Assembly: GCA_029959085.1 (NCBI GenBank)
Contig: JARWIR010000002.1
Coordinates: forward strand, 79,760,224 to 79,824,223
Reading direction: 5' to 3'
DNA from: Nemophila menziesii
Taxonomy: Eukaryota; Streptophyta; Magnoliopsida; Boraginales; Hydrophyllaceae
DNA: 64,000 bases
This document shows, in pieces, positions 1 to 11,110 of this stretch. A program made the position numbers and the translations under genes. The notes beneath the pieces are model-generated. The model saw only the letters and a list, made by a program, of their open reading frames with translations, did no database searches and was not told the origin of the DNA. Position 1 is the first letter of the stretch. Each line of letters begins with the position of its first letter.

Positions 1-3000
1 AAAAAGGAACTATCAAGCAAATCAGCTACATATCAGCGTATGCCAGGACTTCGACAGCTTAAAGAATTATAACTGGACATCAGAGATGCTCCAGTACATG
101 ATGAACTCCATTAGAAAGAGAAAAGATACAACGCGGGTTAAAGGAGGCCTACTTGTGCTACTGGTAAGATGTTGTCTTTTTTATTGAAAAAAAAACAACT
201 GAATAAACTTATACTAATGTGCTTGATCTTGTAATTGTAGTCGTGGTTGTTTGAACACATGAAGGTTGACACATTAAAGGAGCCAGATGCACCTCTAAGG
301 TACCATAAGTGGGATTACATGATAGGTTCCAAATTGATTGATATACATTCAGTCAGAAAGAAGAAGGTTAAGAATTATCTATAAACACATTAATAAGCTT
401 ATTGTCACAAGTCACATGATGTGATTAACTAATAATATCTTGTTTGTATGCATCGATTAGGTAAAAAAAGGGAGTTGGTTCCTACAGAGATAGAGATGGA
501 GTGGATGAACATATACAATGAAAACAACAACGAAGACAAAAATAACGTTGTAGAGAATGATGTAGTCCACCCAAAAGGTGGAGTAGTGAATGATGTGGAG
601 GTGTGGTTGGGGAAAAGGTGTGATAAATAAAATAATAATAAGGACACACACCCTTGTCTACCACGAGAAACTCACTGCAAGTATTACAGATCGTTTGCAA
701 GTTTAGTTAGTATGTAAAGTTTGTTTGCAGGGATTTAATCTGTTAGATCTACTTGTATTAAATAAGCATATATGAACTTAGATGTTTAGAATAAAATATA
801 ATAAGATGAATAATTATCAGATGTGAAATAATAAATAAGAATGCAAATAAATAAATATGAATGTAAGTCAGATAAATTAGGGGTACTAATATGAGCCTAT
901 CTTACTAAGTTGTTATTCTAACCTTAAGGGTGAATTGATCATTATATATTAATCGGGATTCCAATTTCTTCCTAACCCCCATCAGGGTGGACTTAGGAGT
1001 AACCTCTCCAATACCAGAGGACTTGGGTAAGGGGACCCTGCGTAATGATCGGTGATTACATCAAACCTTTATGTCTATCTAGCTAGGCAAGCTCGTCAGG
1101 ATCACTACCGCACACTAGACGATTATGTGGTGTTATCAATAATTGAATCCCCTTTTTGGGTGTTAACTCAATTACTAAGGATAGTCCTAAGATTGGCCAA
1201 ATCTAGAGCTAGAACAATAAGTCAAAGCACAAAATACCAATATACGCCAAGCTCAAATCAATTGAAATAACAAATAGTATTATGGAATGTAAGACAAAAT
1301 AACAACCCGACAATTAATAGTAAGACTTACAGAATAAAAGCGTAGAAATATGGTGAAGCCACAAATCTATAGCTCATTACCCTAAATATAGAGAAAGAGA
1401 GATGTAGAAGAAGAGTTTGTCACTCTCCAACTTCTTGCTTCTTGTCTTCCTCTACATGTCAACTTGTTTCTCTAGATGATAAACTTGATAGTAAGGATTA
1501 ATATTCAAGCAAAGACTAATATATGGTTTAGAACTGAGCAAGGACAAATTTACAATGATAAAAGGGTGTATTTATAGGTGTTTAGGAAGCCCTAGGTCAA
1601 AATCTTGGAGTAGAAGGCAAGTAATTGGACTCCTTTTCCAAATCAATCTTGTTTTCTAAAATATAGGAGAAGGAAAAAACTGTTGCTATCTTGTTTTGTC
1701 TGTAACTTCTTCGCCATTGCTCCGATTTTCGCCTTCTTTATATAGAAACAACCGCATCGAAAAGATCTACACTTTTTATTTAGATTTCTCCTCCAAATTC
1801 CCAACCTATTTTAAGTTATCTTCACTTTAGTAGATATGGCTTCAGAATTTCATATTTACTTGACAACTTTTCCTTTCCTATTTTATCTCTGCTTCCCTTT
1901 ATTTCCAATTTCCATCCATATCTTCTTTCCTTATCTCTTTATAATTGATTTGGCATCTAATTAATTTTCATATATCTTTAAAGCTTCACACTAAACACAT
2001 AAATTAAACCCAGTATGCTCTAAAAATAATAATTCATCAAATCAAGACAAGAAATAGGAATTTATCAAAATACGACTAAAATCTATAATTAATTAACCAA
2101 ATACACCTAAAACGATGTCTCCAACCTATATTATTATATCACAAATAGGGAGACATCAAGGTGTTAGAAGCAAACAACAATATGGTTGAAGAAGAGGGGG
2201 TGAATGACAACTATGTAGTTAATTTGGTCGAAGATATGATGCGAATACAAAGCCACCAAACAAGGATACTCTATTAAATGATACAAAGGTAGTGGAAAAA
2301 TATGATGTTGAAGATGATACACGATGGATACAAAAACGATAATGTGGATGGGCTTATGTGCCACAAAACCGTAGAAAAGGAACAAGGTAAGGATAACGAG
2401 AAGGAATCTGATATGGAGGTGGAGCCATTAGAAAATAATACGACTGAGGTGGAGTCTGATGATCGTTGTGCAGCTGTAACGCGAAATGAAAACCCAATAG
2501 CTGACCAGAACCGTGATGAAGTAATTACATCCCGTGCAGCCAACGATCAATCCGAGACGAGTGCGGAAAGGATATGGAGATAGACGACTCGGTCTAAGAT
2601 GGACCACCAAGAGGTGGTGAAGCATTGAAAAAAACGACATTGATTTCCCGATAGAATCGAGTTTAGACACCGATGACGAAGATAATACAAAAAAAATGCC
2701 TGAAGTTTGTTCAAAACCTTTAGAATCTGGATTGACAAACAAGGATTTAGGCCATGTGATACATGATGCTTAGCCTAGTAAGTACCGATATAATGGTCCA
2801 GGCAAGGACGAAGAAGAGTCAAACGATCCGATAGTGGCGAAACTGCGTGCAAAGTTGGCCGAATCGGTAAACGAATTATATTTGTTAGTCGCACAAGTTG
2901 AAGAGTTAACTGAGGAGAGGAATGGGTATATGGACATGCTTGCAACCTACCAAGAAGGAGGAGACCGAGCAGACTACAAACTGAAGGTGAGGAACGAGGA

Positions 3001-4620
3001 ACTAGAGAGGTTGATCGAGAGCCTTAGTAGTGAAATAGACAAAGAAAAACTCCAGGCAAAAGAACTAGAGGACACGATTATCGGGCAACACAAGAAAATA
3101 AAGAAAATGAGAATTCAGAGAGTCAAGATGGAGGAAATGAATATGAAAATGGCCTGCGAAATCGAAGAGAAAGATAAAAAGCTTAAGGAGTTGAGCAAAT
3201 GGTACAACGAAAGCTTAGATGAATTGGAGAATTATAAGACAGAGTGTGAAAACCTTAGATCGGCTGCAAAACTTCTTGAAGGAAATAAAGATGGTGAACC
3301 GTCAGATGTTGAGGTGGTTGGTGAAATCAAAACAAACAAAAAGTCAAAACAATTGCTTGCAGAAAGAGTTACAGATTACACATGCCCGGATCAATACCAA
3401 GATATGTGAAAATAAACAAGCTTGCCGCTGCAGCTACGAAACATATCAATTCAGATTTTGTTGAAGATCCACCCGTTAAGCGCCCTAGAGCTACAAAACC
3501 AAAGAATGATGGAACATTACTCAAGAAAACTACAAAGGAAAAAAATGGGAGGCGGCTGGAAAATCGCAAGGGCATGTGGCTGAAGCAAAGGGGCAAAACA
3601 TAGTTGATTACTAGCGGGAGCCGGTAAATGAAGATGCAATACACAAAAAGCATAGCAACGATAAAGAACAAGAAAAGGAGGATAAAAAATATGTTTCATA
3701 AGAAGCTAAGACATGGCAAGGCGGACACTGTGCAGACCAGGGGGAATGTAGGTGGCTGAAGCAAATAGAACCAAAAAGGCTAAACAAAAAAGTGCGGATG
3801 AAGGGCGATTATTTGATGGTAACAGAAAACGACGCGCTTAATGTTGCACACAGGGGTAGCCTCGAAGTGTAGGTAAACATAAGTAAAAATCATATGAAAA
3901 TTAGTATTTTAATGTTATTAATGTCGAAATTATACCTAAATGATGCAGGTGATTGACGCGATGCTACTCATGCTGGATGAGGATTATGGTGGAGGCAAGA
4001 GGGGAGGAAAGCACAGTGTGATATATCGAAGTGGGATGTGCATGGTAATATCAAAACAACAATAATTATTTATGTATAACATTCAAAATCTAATTCACGC
4101 TAATGTAAACTGCAAAACAGGAGCTTATCGACTCAAAAAATATGGATATATGTGAAGTGTATGTGCTAGAGCCGTTCAGACGTAACCACAAGGGTTATGC
4201 TTACACTCTATTGCCGGTGTTTGTTAAAGATGGTGATGATGGACATTGGAGCCCGATGGTATACGAGAGAGATCAAAATGCATTCCTTCATTACAAATCA
4301 ATCAAACCCAAAAACACCATCTCGATAGGTTAAAAAACACAATGAACAACAGAGACATCGAAAATTCCTGGTGGACAATGTGTTGCGACCTGATGATCCA
4401 AATATGGAAAAAAAATTTCCTATTAACCAACATGACATCTCCCCAACAAGAGCAAGGGAGTGTGGATTGTGGAGTATTTATACTTTTATGAGCAAGAAGT
4501 TACTATCGGATGGGTGGGCTATCCCACTACTCTCAATGCAAAAGTAATCGACAAAGGAAGGGTATGGATAGAGCGAAAGTTGTTGCGTCACGAAATATAT
4601 GCACATAGAATTGGATTTTA
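1..4620 (+). pseudogene. Ulp1/C48 SUMO-protease-like gene of a MULE, interrupted and decayed
   Basis: The reading frame is open from the window edge. Exon 2-163 ends at GTAAGAT, and exon 241-369 follows an intron ending TTGTAG. The encoded segment (NYNWTSEMLQYMMNSI, then SWLFEHMK) resembles the N-terminal region of plant transposon Ulp1 proteins. An acidic linker follows (448-603, resuming at 2164 after a solo LTR), then a long coiled coil (2834-3409, rich in E/K/L), a basic stretch (3382-3603), and the peptidase part: VIDAMLLMLDEDYGG (about 3951), GHW (about 4234, candidate catalytic His) and QEQGSVDCGVF (about 4447, oxyanion Gln and catalytic Cys). The Asp position is not convincing and several stops and frame changes interrupt it. 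C48 proteases remove SUMO from proteins in the nucleus; this copy is almost certainly dead. It lies convergent to the transposase remnant at 13172-14077, as in Ulp1-carrying MULEs. Confidence 0.75.
604..2158 (-). mobile_element. Solo LTR of the element A/B family
   Basis: Read on the minus strand it starts TGATGTCTCCC, like the LTRs of element A, and ends ...CCCCAACCA. The 5-bp duplication AGGTG flanks it exactly (599-603 and 2159-2163). A minus-strand TATA motif in the context CCTATAAATACACCC near 1566-1580 is shared with LTR A, as is the 'cccatcagggtggac' block. No internal domain adjoins it, so it is a solo LTR left by recombination. Removing it with one TSD joins the flanking Ulp1 gene in frame (codon GTG 601-603 followed by TTA 2164-2166), which supports both boundaries. 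Confidence 0.88.
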
Positions 4621-5362
4621 AATGAAAATCTGTTTATCAGGTTATGTTTTGATTAACTTATATTTTATCATGATTTTGAACTATTAAGGTGCTTTTGATT
4701 ATGGTAGACTGTTTTGGTTAATTAAAACTATGAATTATGGATTTGATGTTTATGATTAATTATGATGATGTTTGATTTTTGTGATGCTTATTTTCATATA
4801 GTACTCTCTTTTATAATGATACGTATATAGAGTAATTTGTAAGTTTACTAGATTTTGATATAGAAAAATACGATACTCATCATAAAATGATGAGTATCGT
4901 TGTAAAAAATAGAGTACTCACTAATATATGAATGTACTAAAAATGAAAATAGATGAATGCGCACTATTTATGATGAGTATCAGGTATATGTGTAGAGTAC
5001 TCTTATTAAAACATATACTACTCTACTATACAATAAAGGTATAGAAAGTCCACGCACATGACGGAGTACTTATATAAAATGATGAGTATACTAAAAGAAT
5101 GATGAGTATCTGGTAATAACATGGAGTACTCATTGTAAAGAATATTATCATCAAATAATGTTGAGCAAACACACAAAATACACCAAGTAGATAGGACAGG
5201 ACAACACGTGCGCGTAAATGAAATAGCACTCTATCAAAAAAGATGAGTATGCACAAAAAAAAAGAATGAGTTCGCTTCAAATACTCATGTAAAAAGTAGA
5301 ATACTCATATAAAATGATGAGCAATCAGTGATTAATACTTAGTATATATTTAATAAAAATGG
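4621..5362. repeat. AT-rich spacer with dispersed gatgagtat / gagtactc motifs
   Basis: There is no gene here. From about 4860 the sequence repeats short motifs such as 'aaaatgatgagtat' and 'agagtactc' at irregular intervals. The same motifs resume at 12890-12960 on the far side of element A, so element A inserted into this spacer between the convergent Ulp1 and transposase remnants. Confidence 0.6.
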
Positions 5363-5367
5363 ATTAC

Positions 5368-7109
5368 TGATGTCTCCCTATTTGTTCTAATTCTTAGCCC
5401 ATTGGAGACATCCTTTTAGGTGAATAAATGAGTTATTTGATAGACTTTTAGGCTTATTTGATCATATTACACTTTCTCCCCTTGGAAATTAACTATTTGC
5501 AGAATCTGAGCTTTTGTGCGTAAATTTGACTATTTTTAATGCAAAGTTAACTGGTTCTTGAATTTCATGAAAGACCAATCCAAGGAGGAAAAGTTAGAAT
5601 AAAGTCTTAGTGTATTTTAGAGTGTTAGGAAATGATTTCTAGTCGAGTTTCTATTTTTAGAGTACACTTTCCTATTTCGATTTCTTGATTTATTGATTTA
5701 TTCTTTTTAAGCATATGCGGTTTAATTATTTATTTAATGTGAAGCTTTAAAAGATAAATGGTAATTACTTAGAGACCAAGTCAAGATAAGGATGAAAGGA
5801 AATAAGATTTACAAGGAAATAAGAAGATTTGGTAAAGATTTGTTCAAAGGAGGAAAAGATAAAGCTGCCTTTTGAAATCTGAAATCCAACCACGTTTTAG
5901 GAATTAAATTATAATAAAAGATTGGCTAGGATTCTGGACGAATGGTCTGCACCAATAGAAAGAGCTTTCCAAGACAAGCAGTTTCATATATTGGAACTTC
6001 TCAAACGGATAAGTATTCAAAAAGATATGACCAAATCAAATCAGCAGAATCTTATCTTTTAGAGCTACGAATTTAAGAGTCTTTGCCTTGTCTTCCACTC
6101 CAAGTACTAACACCTATAAATACACCCCTTAGACCTCATTATTCAGCACCTCTCACAATTCATTCAATATATACATCCTTAGAGAGAGCGTCAAGAGGCG
6201 GAAGCAAGAGCAGAAGCTGGAGACTGTCTATATCTCCAACAACAGTTCAAGCCAATTCCTCTATCTAGGTTCTTAATTTATTTCTGTTATTAGGAACATG
6301 TATATTATTAATTTCTTTATTGTTTTTACTTTTAATATGAGCTAAACCTTAAATACTTGAGAATCGTAATGGGATGAACCCTAATTTGTTTAATTCATGT
6401 ATTTCAATTTGGGATTAGTTTCTAGTTTAATTTGAATTAGGTATTTCATATTGTTTCTTATTTTATTTTAATTTCACTATCAATGAATTAGCTAATCGGA
6501 GATAGGTCTTAGTAATTAAGCTATTCACTTTGGTGGGGAAGTGATCGCCTTGACGGGGGGTTTAATTACTGAACTAGATAATAAACGTAAGGTAGAAATT
6601 ATTGATCCTGACGGACTTAGTTAACCTTATAGCCAATTGGGTAAAATAGTATTCATTCGAAGGTGGATTATGATCGCCCTGACGGGGTTTGTAACATCTG
6701 AGAATAGCTCCTAGGTCCACCCTGACGGGGGCTAGGAGATTATAGAGTCCCGACTAATATAGAAATATCAGTTCTGCCCTTAAAGAAAGCATTAATTAGG
6801 TAAGTTTAGGTGATTCCCTAGCGAGACTCAAGTATAGCTCATATCTGCATCTTAGTCCTTTAGTATTTATTTTCAGTATCTTATTTTCTTGCATTCTTAG
6901 GATTAATATAAAACCAAATAAATATCTTTTATCTTTTATTTTCTGTATTTGCAATTATTACTATTTATCTGTTGAACACTTGGGTTATACCAGTCCAATC
7001 CCTGAGAACGAATCCGACTTATCGGAGTATTACTTGGACAACCGTACACTTGCGGTATTGTGGTTCCTTTTATTTTCGCATTAATTTTATAACACACCAG
7101 GACCCACCA
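5368..7109 (+). repeat. Element A 5' LTR
   Basis: 1742 bp, TGATGTCTCC...GACCCACCA. Compared with the 3' LTR it lacks 17 bp just upstream of the TATA box (after ...ccaagta, near 6106). The solo LTR at 604-2158 retains the equivalent 'gacctagggctt', so this is a deletion in the 5' copy. The other differences seen are A/G in 'aatccaaccacg' and A/T in 'ccttaaatacttg'. It carries several 'cctgacggg' blocks (6540-6735), a family hallmark. Confidence 0.93.
6115..6122 (+). promoter_or_regulatory. TATA box of element A LTR promoter
   Basis: TATAAATA within CACCTATAAATACACCCC. The same context is found in the 3' LTR (about 11875) and on the minus strand of the solo LTR. It probably sets the U3/R boundary, with transcription starting about 30 bp downstream near 6150. 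Confidence 0.65.
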
Positions 7110-7115
7110 AGTTTT

Positions 7116-7134
7116 TGGCGCCGCTGCCGGGGAT
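7116..7134 (+). other. tRNA-Asp primer binding site of element A
   Basis: TGGCGCCGCTGCCGGGGAT lies 6 bp after the 5' LTR. It is the exact complement of a tRNA-Asp 3' end (ATCCCCGGCAGCGGCG plus CCA). The tRNA gene at 24996-25067 in this window has exactly that 3' sequence; the one at 23776-23847 differs by one base in the acceptor stem. Confidence 0.92.
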
Positions 7135-7273
7135 TGCAGCGTGTGACCCCGGTGTTTAATCTTTAAGTAGTTTTAATTGTTTATTTTTATTTTTGCAGTT
7201 TTACGCTTGTCTTTGTTTGTTTTGTTTTTACAGGTTCTTTATTTAGGTAATGTTCAAGAGATCTGATTGAAAG

Positions 7274-8428
7274 ATGTATAGAGGACATTACCTAGATCCC
7301 GATCCATATGATTATTGGGAAGACTCTTCGGGACAACAGCAATGGGGTAGTAACTTCTACCAACAACCTTATCAACACCCGCAAGAGCAAAATTGGAACA
7401 ACCAATGGATCGGGAGTAATCAACAACAATTGCCGTATCACTATCATCAAAGATACAACAGTCCACAACCTCCACGTATTACCCTGGCTGATATGAATGA
7501 AACACTCGCTAAATACCTTCGAAGAAGTAAGGAAAGCAGTGCCAGATTTCAACAAGCAATAGACAAATATAATGCCAGGAGTAGTAAGCTTTTGGAAGAT
7601 TCAACTCCTCCAAGGGATGAAAGAGACCAACTTAAAGTAGTTGAGGAAGAAGTTTGGAAATACAATAGTAGTGATAGTAATACGACCACCGTGCCGATTA
7701 TAAATGGAGACCACCATGTGGTTGAAAATCTTGTTAGCATGGTAGAAGAAGGAGTAGCAACGCAATTCCTAGAAGTTAACACAGAAATTGCTATTCCTAT
7801 GATGTATACACATGATCAAAATACAGAACACAACCGAGAAGAGGTGGTGAGCGAGGTTATAGAGATTCCACAGCAAAAATATGACGAGGTAATAGTAGAA
7901 GATTGGGTTGACAGCGAAGACGAATCTGAAGTGGTTGGAGAATTAATCGAAGAATTCAAGGTGCACACTAAAACAGAATTTGAATCTCCACCACAACAAG
8001 TTCACCAATTACCATCTCTACCCCGAATCATGAAAGAGAATAGAGCTGAAAAATTTGAATCACCTCCACCACCACAAAGTTCAGACATGTGCTATACAAG
8101 CAAGGTGCCACACCGCGAGAGTAAAGCGGCAAGGAGGAGCACCTACCTACCACATTTTAAAGAGGAATGTGAGATTGAAACAAGGAACAAAAGTGAGCTT
8201 ATACCGTGGAAAACGGTCATCTACTATTGTGTGGGGGAAAATGAGTTTCGTCGTGAAAATAAGAAGGCTAAACGAAGTACTTACCCACCTCCTTTCAAAG
8301 ATCGATTAAATAACATTCGAGGTGGGAAAGTTCTTAAGCTTACATGCCAAGGAAGAGGCGGATTTAAGCGGAGGAGAACCGCAAGGGCCTCAATACCATC
8401 TTCATGGAAGGTAACGCGTCGAACTTAA
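7274..8428 (+). CDS. Element A single ORF, Q/E-rich protein of unknown function (384 aa)
   Basis: This is the only long ORF in element A; ATG 7274 lies about 140 bp after the primer site. The N-terminus (MYRGHYLDPDPYDYW, residues 1-15) is followed by a Q/N/Y-rich stretch to about residue 75. A helical segment follows at about 72-105 (LADMNETLAKYLRRSKE), then a long acidic middle (about 125-235). The basic C-terminus carries two related motifs, RRSTYLPHFKEE (about 287) and KRSTYPPPFKDR (about 333). No zinc knuckle, protease or RT motif is visible. Just downstream another frame (8440-8472) reads TKVLLGRQPMF, resembling the pol C-terminal tail of Athila/Tat elements. The ORF may therefore be a gag-N/pol-C fusion left after internal deletion. 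Function is not assigned. Confidence 0.7.
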   Translation: MYRGHYLDPDPYDYWEDSSGQQQWGSNFYQQPYQHPQEQNWNNQWIGSNQQQLPYHYHQRYNSPQPPRITLADMNETLAKYLRRSKESSARFQQAIDKYNARSSKLLEDSTPPRDERDQLKVVEEEVWKYNSSDSNTTTVPIINGDHHVVENLVSMVEEGVATQFLEVNTEIAIPMMYTHDQNTEHNREEVVSEVIEIPQQKYDEVIVEDWVDSEDESEVVGELIEEFKVHTKTEFESPPQQVHQLPSLPRIMKENRAEKFESPPPPQSSDMCYTSKVPHRESKAARRSTYLPHFKEECEIETRNKSELIPWKTVIYYCVGENEFRRENKKAKRSTYPPPFKDRLNNIRGGKVLKLTCQGRGGFKRRRTARASIPSSWKVTRRT

Positions 8429-8607
8429 AGACGTAATAAACAAAAGTGCTTCTTGGGAGACAACCCATGTTTAAATTTGCTTTCTGTTTTCAATTCCTAG
8501 TGTATAATTTTAAGTTAGTGTCAAGTTTTAGTGTCTACTTTTAAAAGAAATGAGAAAGGTAGTGTGTTATTTGTGCAGGAATTGAATCACTCGGAAAAAT
8601 TCACAGG

Positions 8608-8952
8608 TCGGTCCGGTATACCGCACCAGACCCCCGGTATACCGCACCAGACCCCCGGTATACCGCGCCTGGAAAACACGTGTCACGGGTTACTACCGCG
8701 GGTTTTATACAGAAGTAAGAAAAAATTTCGATGCGCGGTCCGGTATACCGCGTGAGATGTCCGGTATACCGCAGGAGGGAAAAACCCGTACCACGGGTTA
8801 GGTACCGCGGGTTTTTGGACGGAAAAGATATATTGAACAGTAGCAAAAACCCGTGCCACGGGTTATATATCACGGGTTCTTGGCAGAGACGAAAAAACGA
8901 AACAACAGAAGCTGCGGTACACCGCGGCTTAGGTCCGGTGCACCGCGCCATG
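8608..8952 (+). repeat. Cluster of GC-rich palindromes (GGTATACCGC / ACCCGTACCACGGGT)
   Basis: In AT-rich surroundings this stretch holds at least five CCGGTATACCGC units (three between 8613 and 8670, two between 8740 and 8772). It also holds hairpin-like units such as ACCCGTACCACGGGTT, ACCCGTGCCACGGGTT, GGTACCGCGGG and GGTACACCGCGG. The cores are self-complementary, so transcripts could fold. Element B has a different motif, ACCGGGTACCCGGTTTTG, at about 62315-62360. Possibly a structured RNA region; role unknown. Confidence 0.7.
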
Positions 8953-11089
8953 GCGGTTTGTGAAGAGTCTTCACCTTATAAGCCCCTCACCTTGTCAAGA
9001 TTAAACCCTAGCCTCCCCCTATAGGAATTTTCCAGATCCTAACCCTATTGTACCTGCACAAAGACCACTACAACACCAAAGAACATTAAATCCTTTCTCC
9101 TAATCCATTCCAACCACACATCCAACACCACAATCCTTCAAGAACATCAAGAAATCTTCTCCTTCAAACTTTAGCCTCTTCATCAAAGCTTCAAACCTAT
9201 TCATTAGACCTTCCCCAAGCCATTACATATTCATTACCCATCTCATATAACACCTAAGACCTTCATTATAAATCCTCAAAACATCAAATTTCAAAACTCT
9301 TCTCTAGTTTATGATTATTTGAAGTTTTGAGTTTGGGGTTCATTGAGATGACAAAGATTGGGAGGTCAAGAATACTATGAAGAGGAAGAAGAAGTTGAAG
9401 AACCTTGTAGTACTTTTGGTGTGGAAAGATGTAGTTGAAAGAGTGGAAATTTTGGAGGATAATCATGAAGAGGTGTTGAGATCCATAGGAAAAATCACAA
9501 AAGAGTTGGAGCTTATGCAATCATATTACGTAGAGTGAGCAATGTTCCACATGCCACCTACGCAACACAAGGAGATCAACCTACACGCAACAATGGAAAC
9601 CAGCTTCGTGCTGGTTCAGATACGTTTTCCTATCCCTTTCTTATTTGTTTTAAATGTTTAATTGCTTTATTGAGTCTTTTTCGAGTCGTGGGGACACGAC
9701 TCATTTTTGAGTTTGGGGTCTGGGGTTCGTTGCCTCATCCCAATTTTATGTGTTTTACAGTTTTTTTTAAATTTTTAGTTTGAGGTTTGTTTTGACGGTA
9801 GAGATGTAGAGTGTTTTAAATGCCCCCATCAAGCATGCTTTTTGTGAATTAATGATAGAAAATAGTTGACTTTAGGAGTTAGTGTAAAACGCACTTTGAT
9901 TGCATGCAAATATGATATAATTGATAGGAAAAATTAATGAACAATGCAAAAGAAGTAAACTTGTGCTTAAGGATAACCGGTGGTTTGTAGAACGTGAGAT
10001 CTAAATAAGTAGAGAACCCACTTAGGTTTGAACTAGAGACAAGTTGTGTAAATAGGAAGATGATAGAGGCAGTTCTTTGTTAGCCCTTTGAATCCTTTTT
10101 GGCCGTCTATCCCTGAATTAATTTTATCCTTCTTAGACAAATTTTTAACCTTTAAGCCTTTCTTTTGTCGCCACATTATAAGCCAATTTCCCTTTAGATT
10201 ATTAGGCATGACCATATGACCCGCACTTGAATCACGATCCTGAGACTTCCTGTCTTGAGCTTGAGTTTGGGGTGGTGGGTCCACTATATGGGAATTTACA
10301 TTGAGATTGGGAGTTTTGAGCTTATCAATTGTGCTCTGTTTAATATTGATGATGATTCACATGTTTAATTATATTGTAACCCTTTGCCGGGGTAATAGTG
10401 AATGGAAAAGAAGCTATAAAGCTAAAATCATGAATAGGCATGAAGAAAAATAGCATGATATCTCAACATTAAAAACGGAGTCATAGCTATACAAAAGAAA
10501 AAAAAATATATAGAAACAAAAAGTTATATGAAAAGAATATATATTTGGACCGGCAAAGTGGAAAATTTTAGGTGAATCATCCTTAGCGCTTATTGGGTTA
10601 ATTTGGGGACGCTAATTAAGCGCGTCACTTGGGTTGAGTGAGAACGTTATTCGAGTGTAAACTCAAGCTCTTGGACAGTTTGTTGATGGTAAGTGAGGAG
10701 AGAGCCAAAAGCTCACTTCAAATTTACCAAATATACATACCATACCGTCCTTAAGCCTACGCTAAAACCGTAAAGTCCTCATGATTCCTAGAGGCACAGT
10801 GAGTTAATAGGGATTATTCTAAGTGGAACATTCAACACAAGAAAAGATCGAAGAACACCCTATAGCCACCATCTTGAGATAAGTAAATATGTGTAACCTT
10901 CTGGCATTGTGAAATTAATTTTGGATTGATATTGTTTTGTATTTGATTTTGCATGATAAGTGTAGGTGTATATTAATTCCTAGATTAGACTATATGAAAA
11001 TTGTTTAAGCTTTGCTTTGGGATTATTTACTAGATTCTACCTTCTGCGTTCACCTAAAAGATCCTTTGTTTTTATTTTGTCGGGACGAC
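8953..11089 (+). other. Element A non-coding 3' internal region
   Basis: No long ORF and no pol domain is present. The part from about 9535 to 11110 matches the reverse complement of element B (about 61650-63190). Shared landmarks include the palindrome-like 'gtcgtggggacacgac' (9684), 'gagtttggggt' blocks (9710, 10262, 11098) and 'ccctttgccgggg' (10380). It probably serves cis functions such as packaging, or is the remnant of an ancestral spacer. Confidence 0.7.
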
Positions 11090-11092
11090 AAA

Positions 11093-11110
11093 GGTTTGAG
11101 TTTGGGGTCT
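11093..11110 (+). other. Polypurine tract of element A
   Basis: The G/A-rich stretch GTTTGAGTTTGGGGTCT directly precedes the 3' LTR. The same sequence, inverted, sits at 61650-61668 next to element B's LTR. It would prime plus-strand DNA synthesis. Confidence 0.7.

Noticed and set aside
621..2158. Alternative left boundary of the solo LTR at 621 (TSD AGGTG at 616-620)
   Set aside because: AGGTG also precedes 604, and starting at 604 reproduces the LTR family end (CCACCA-like) and gives an in-frame joined gene; the 621 version yields an immediate stop.
8531..9024. ORFs on both strands in the palindrome cluster
   Set aside because: Both strands are open because the sequence is palindromic and GC-rich; peptides are reversals of each other (e.g. 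VYR/PVYRVR) with no domain.
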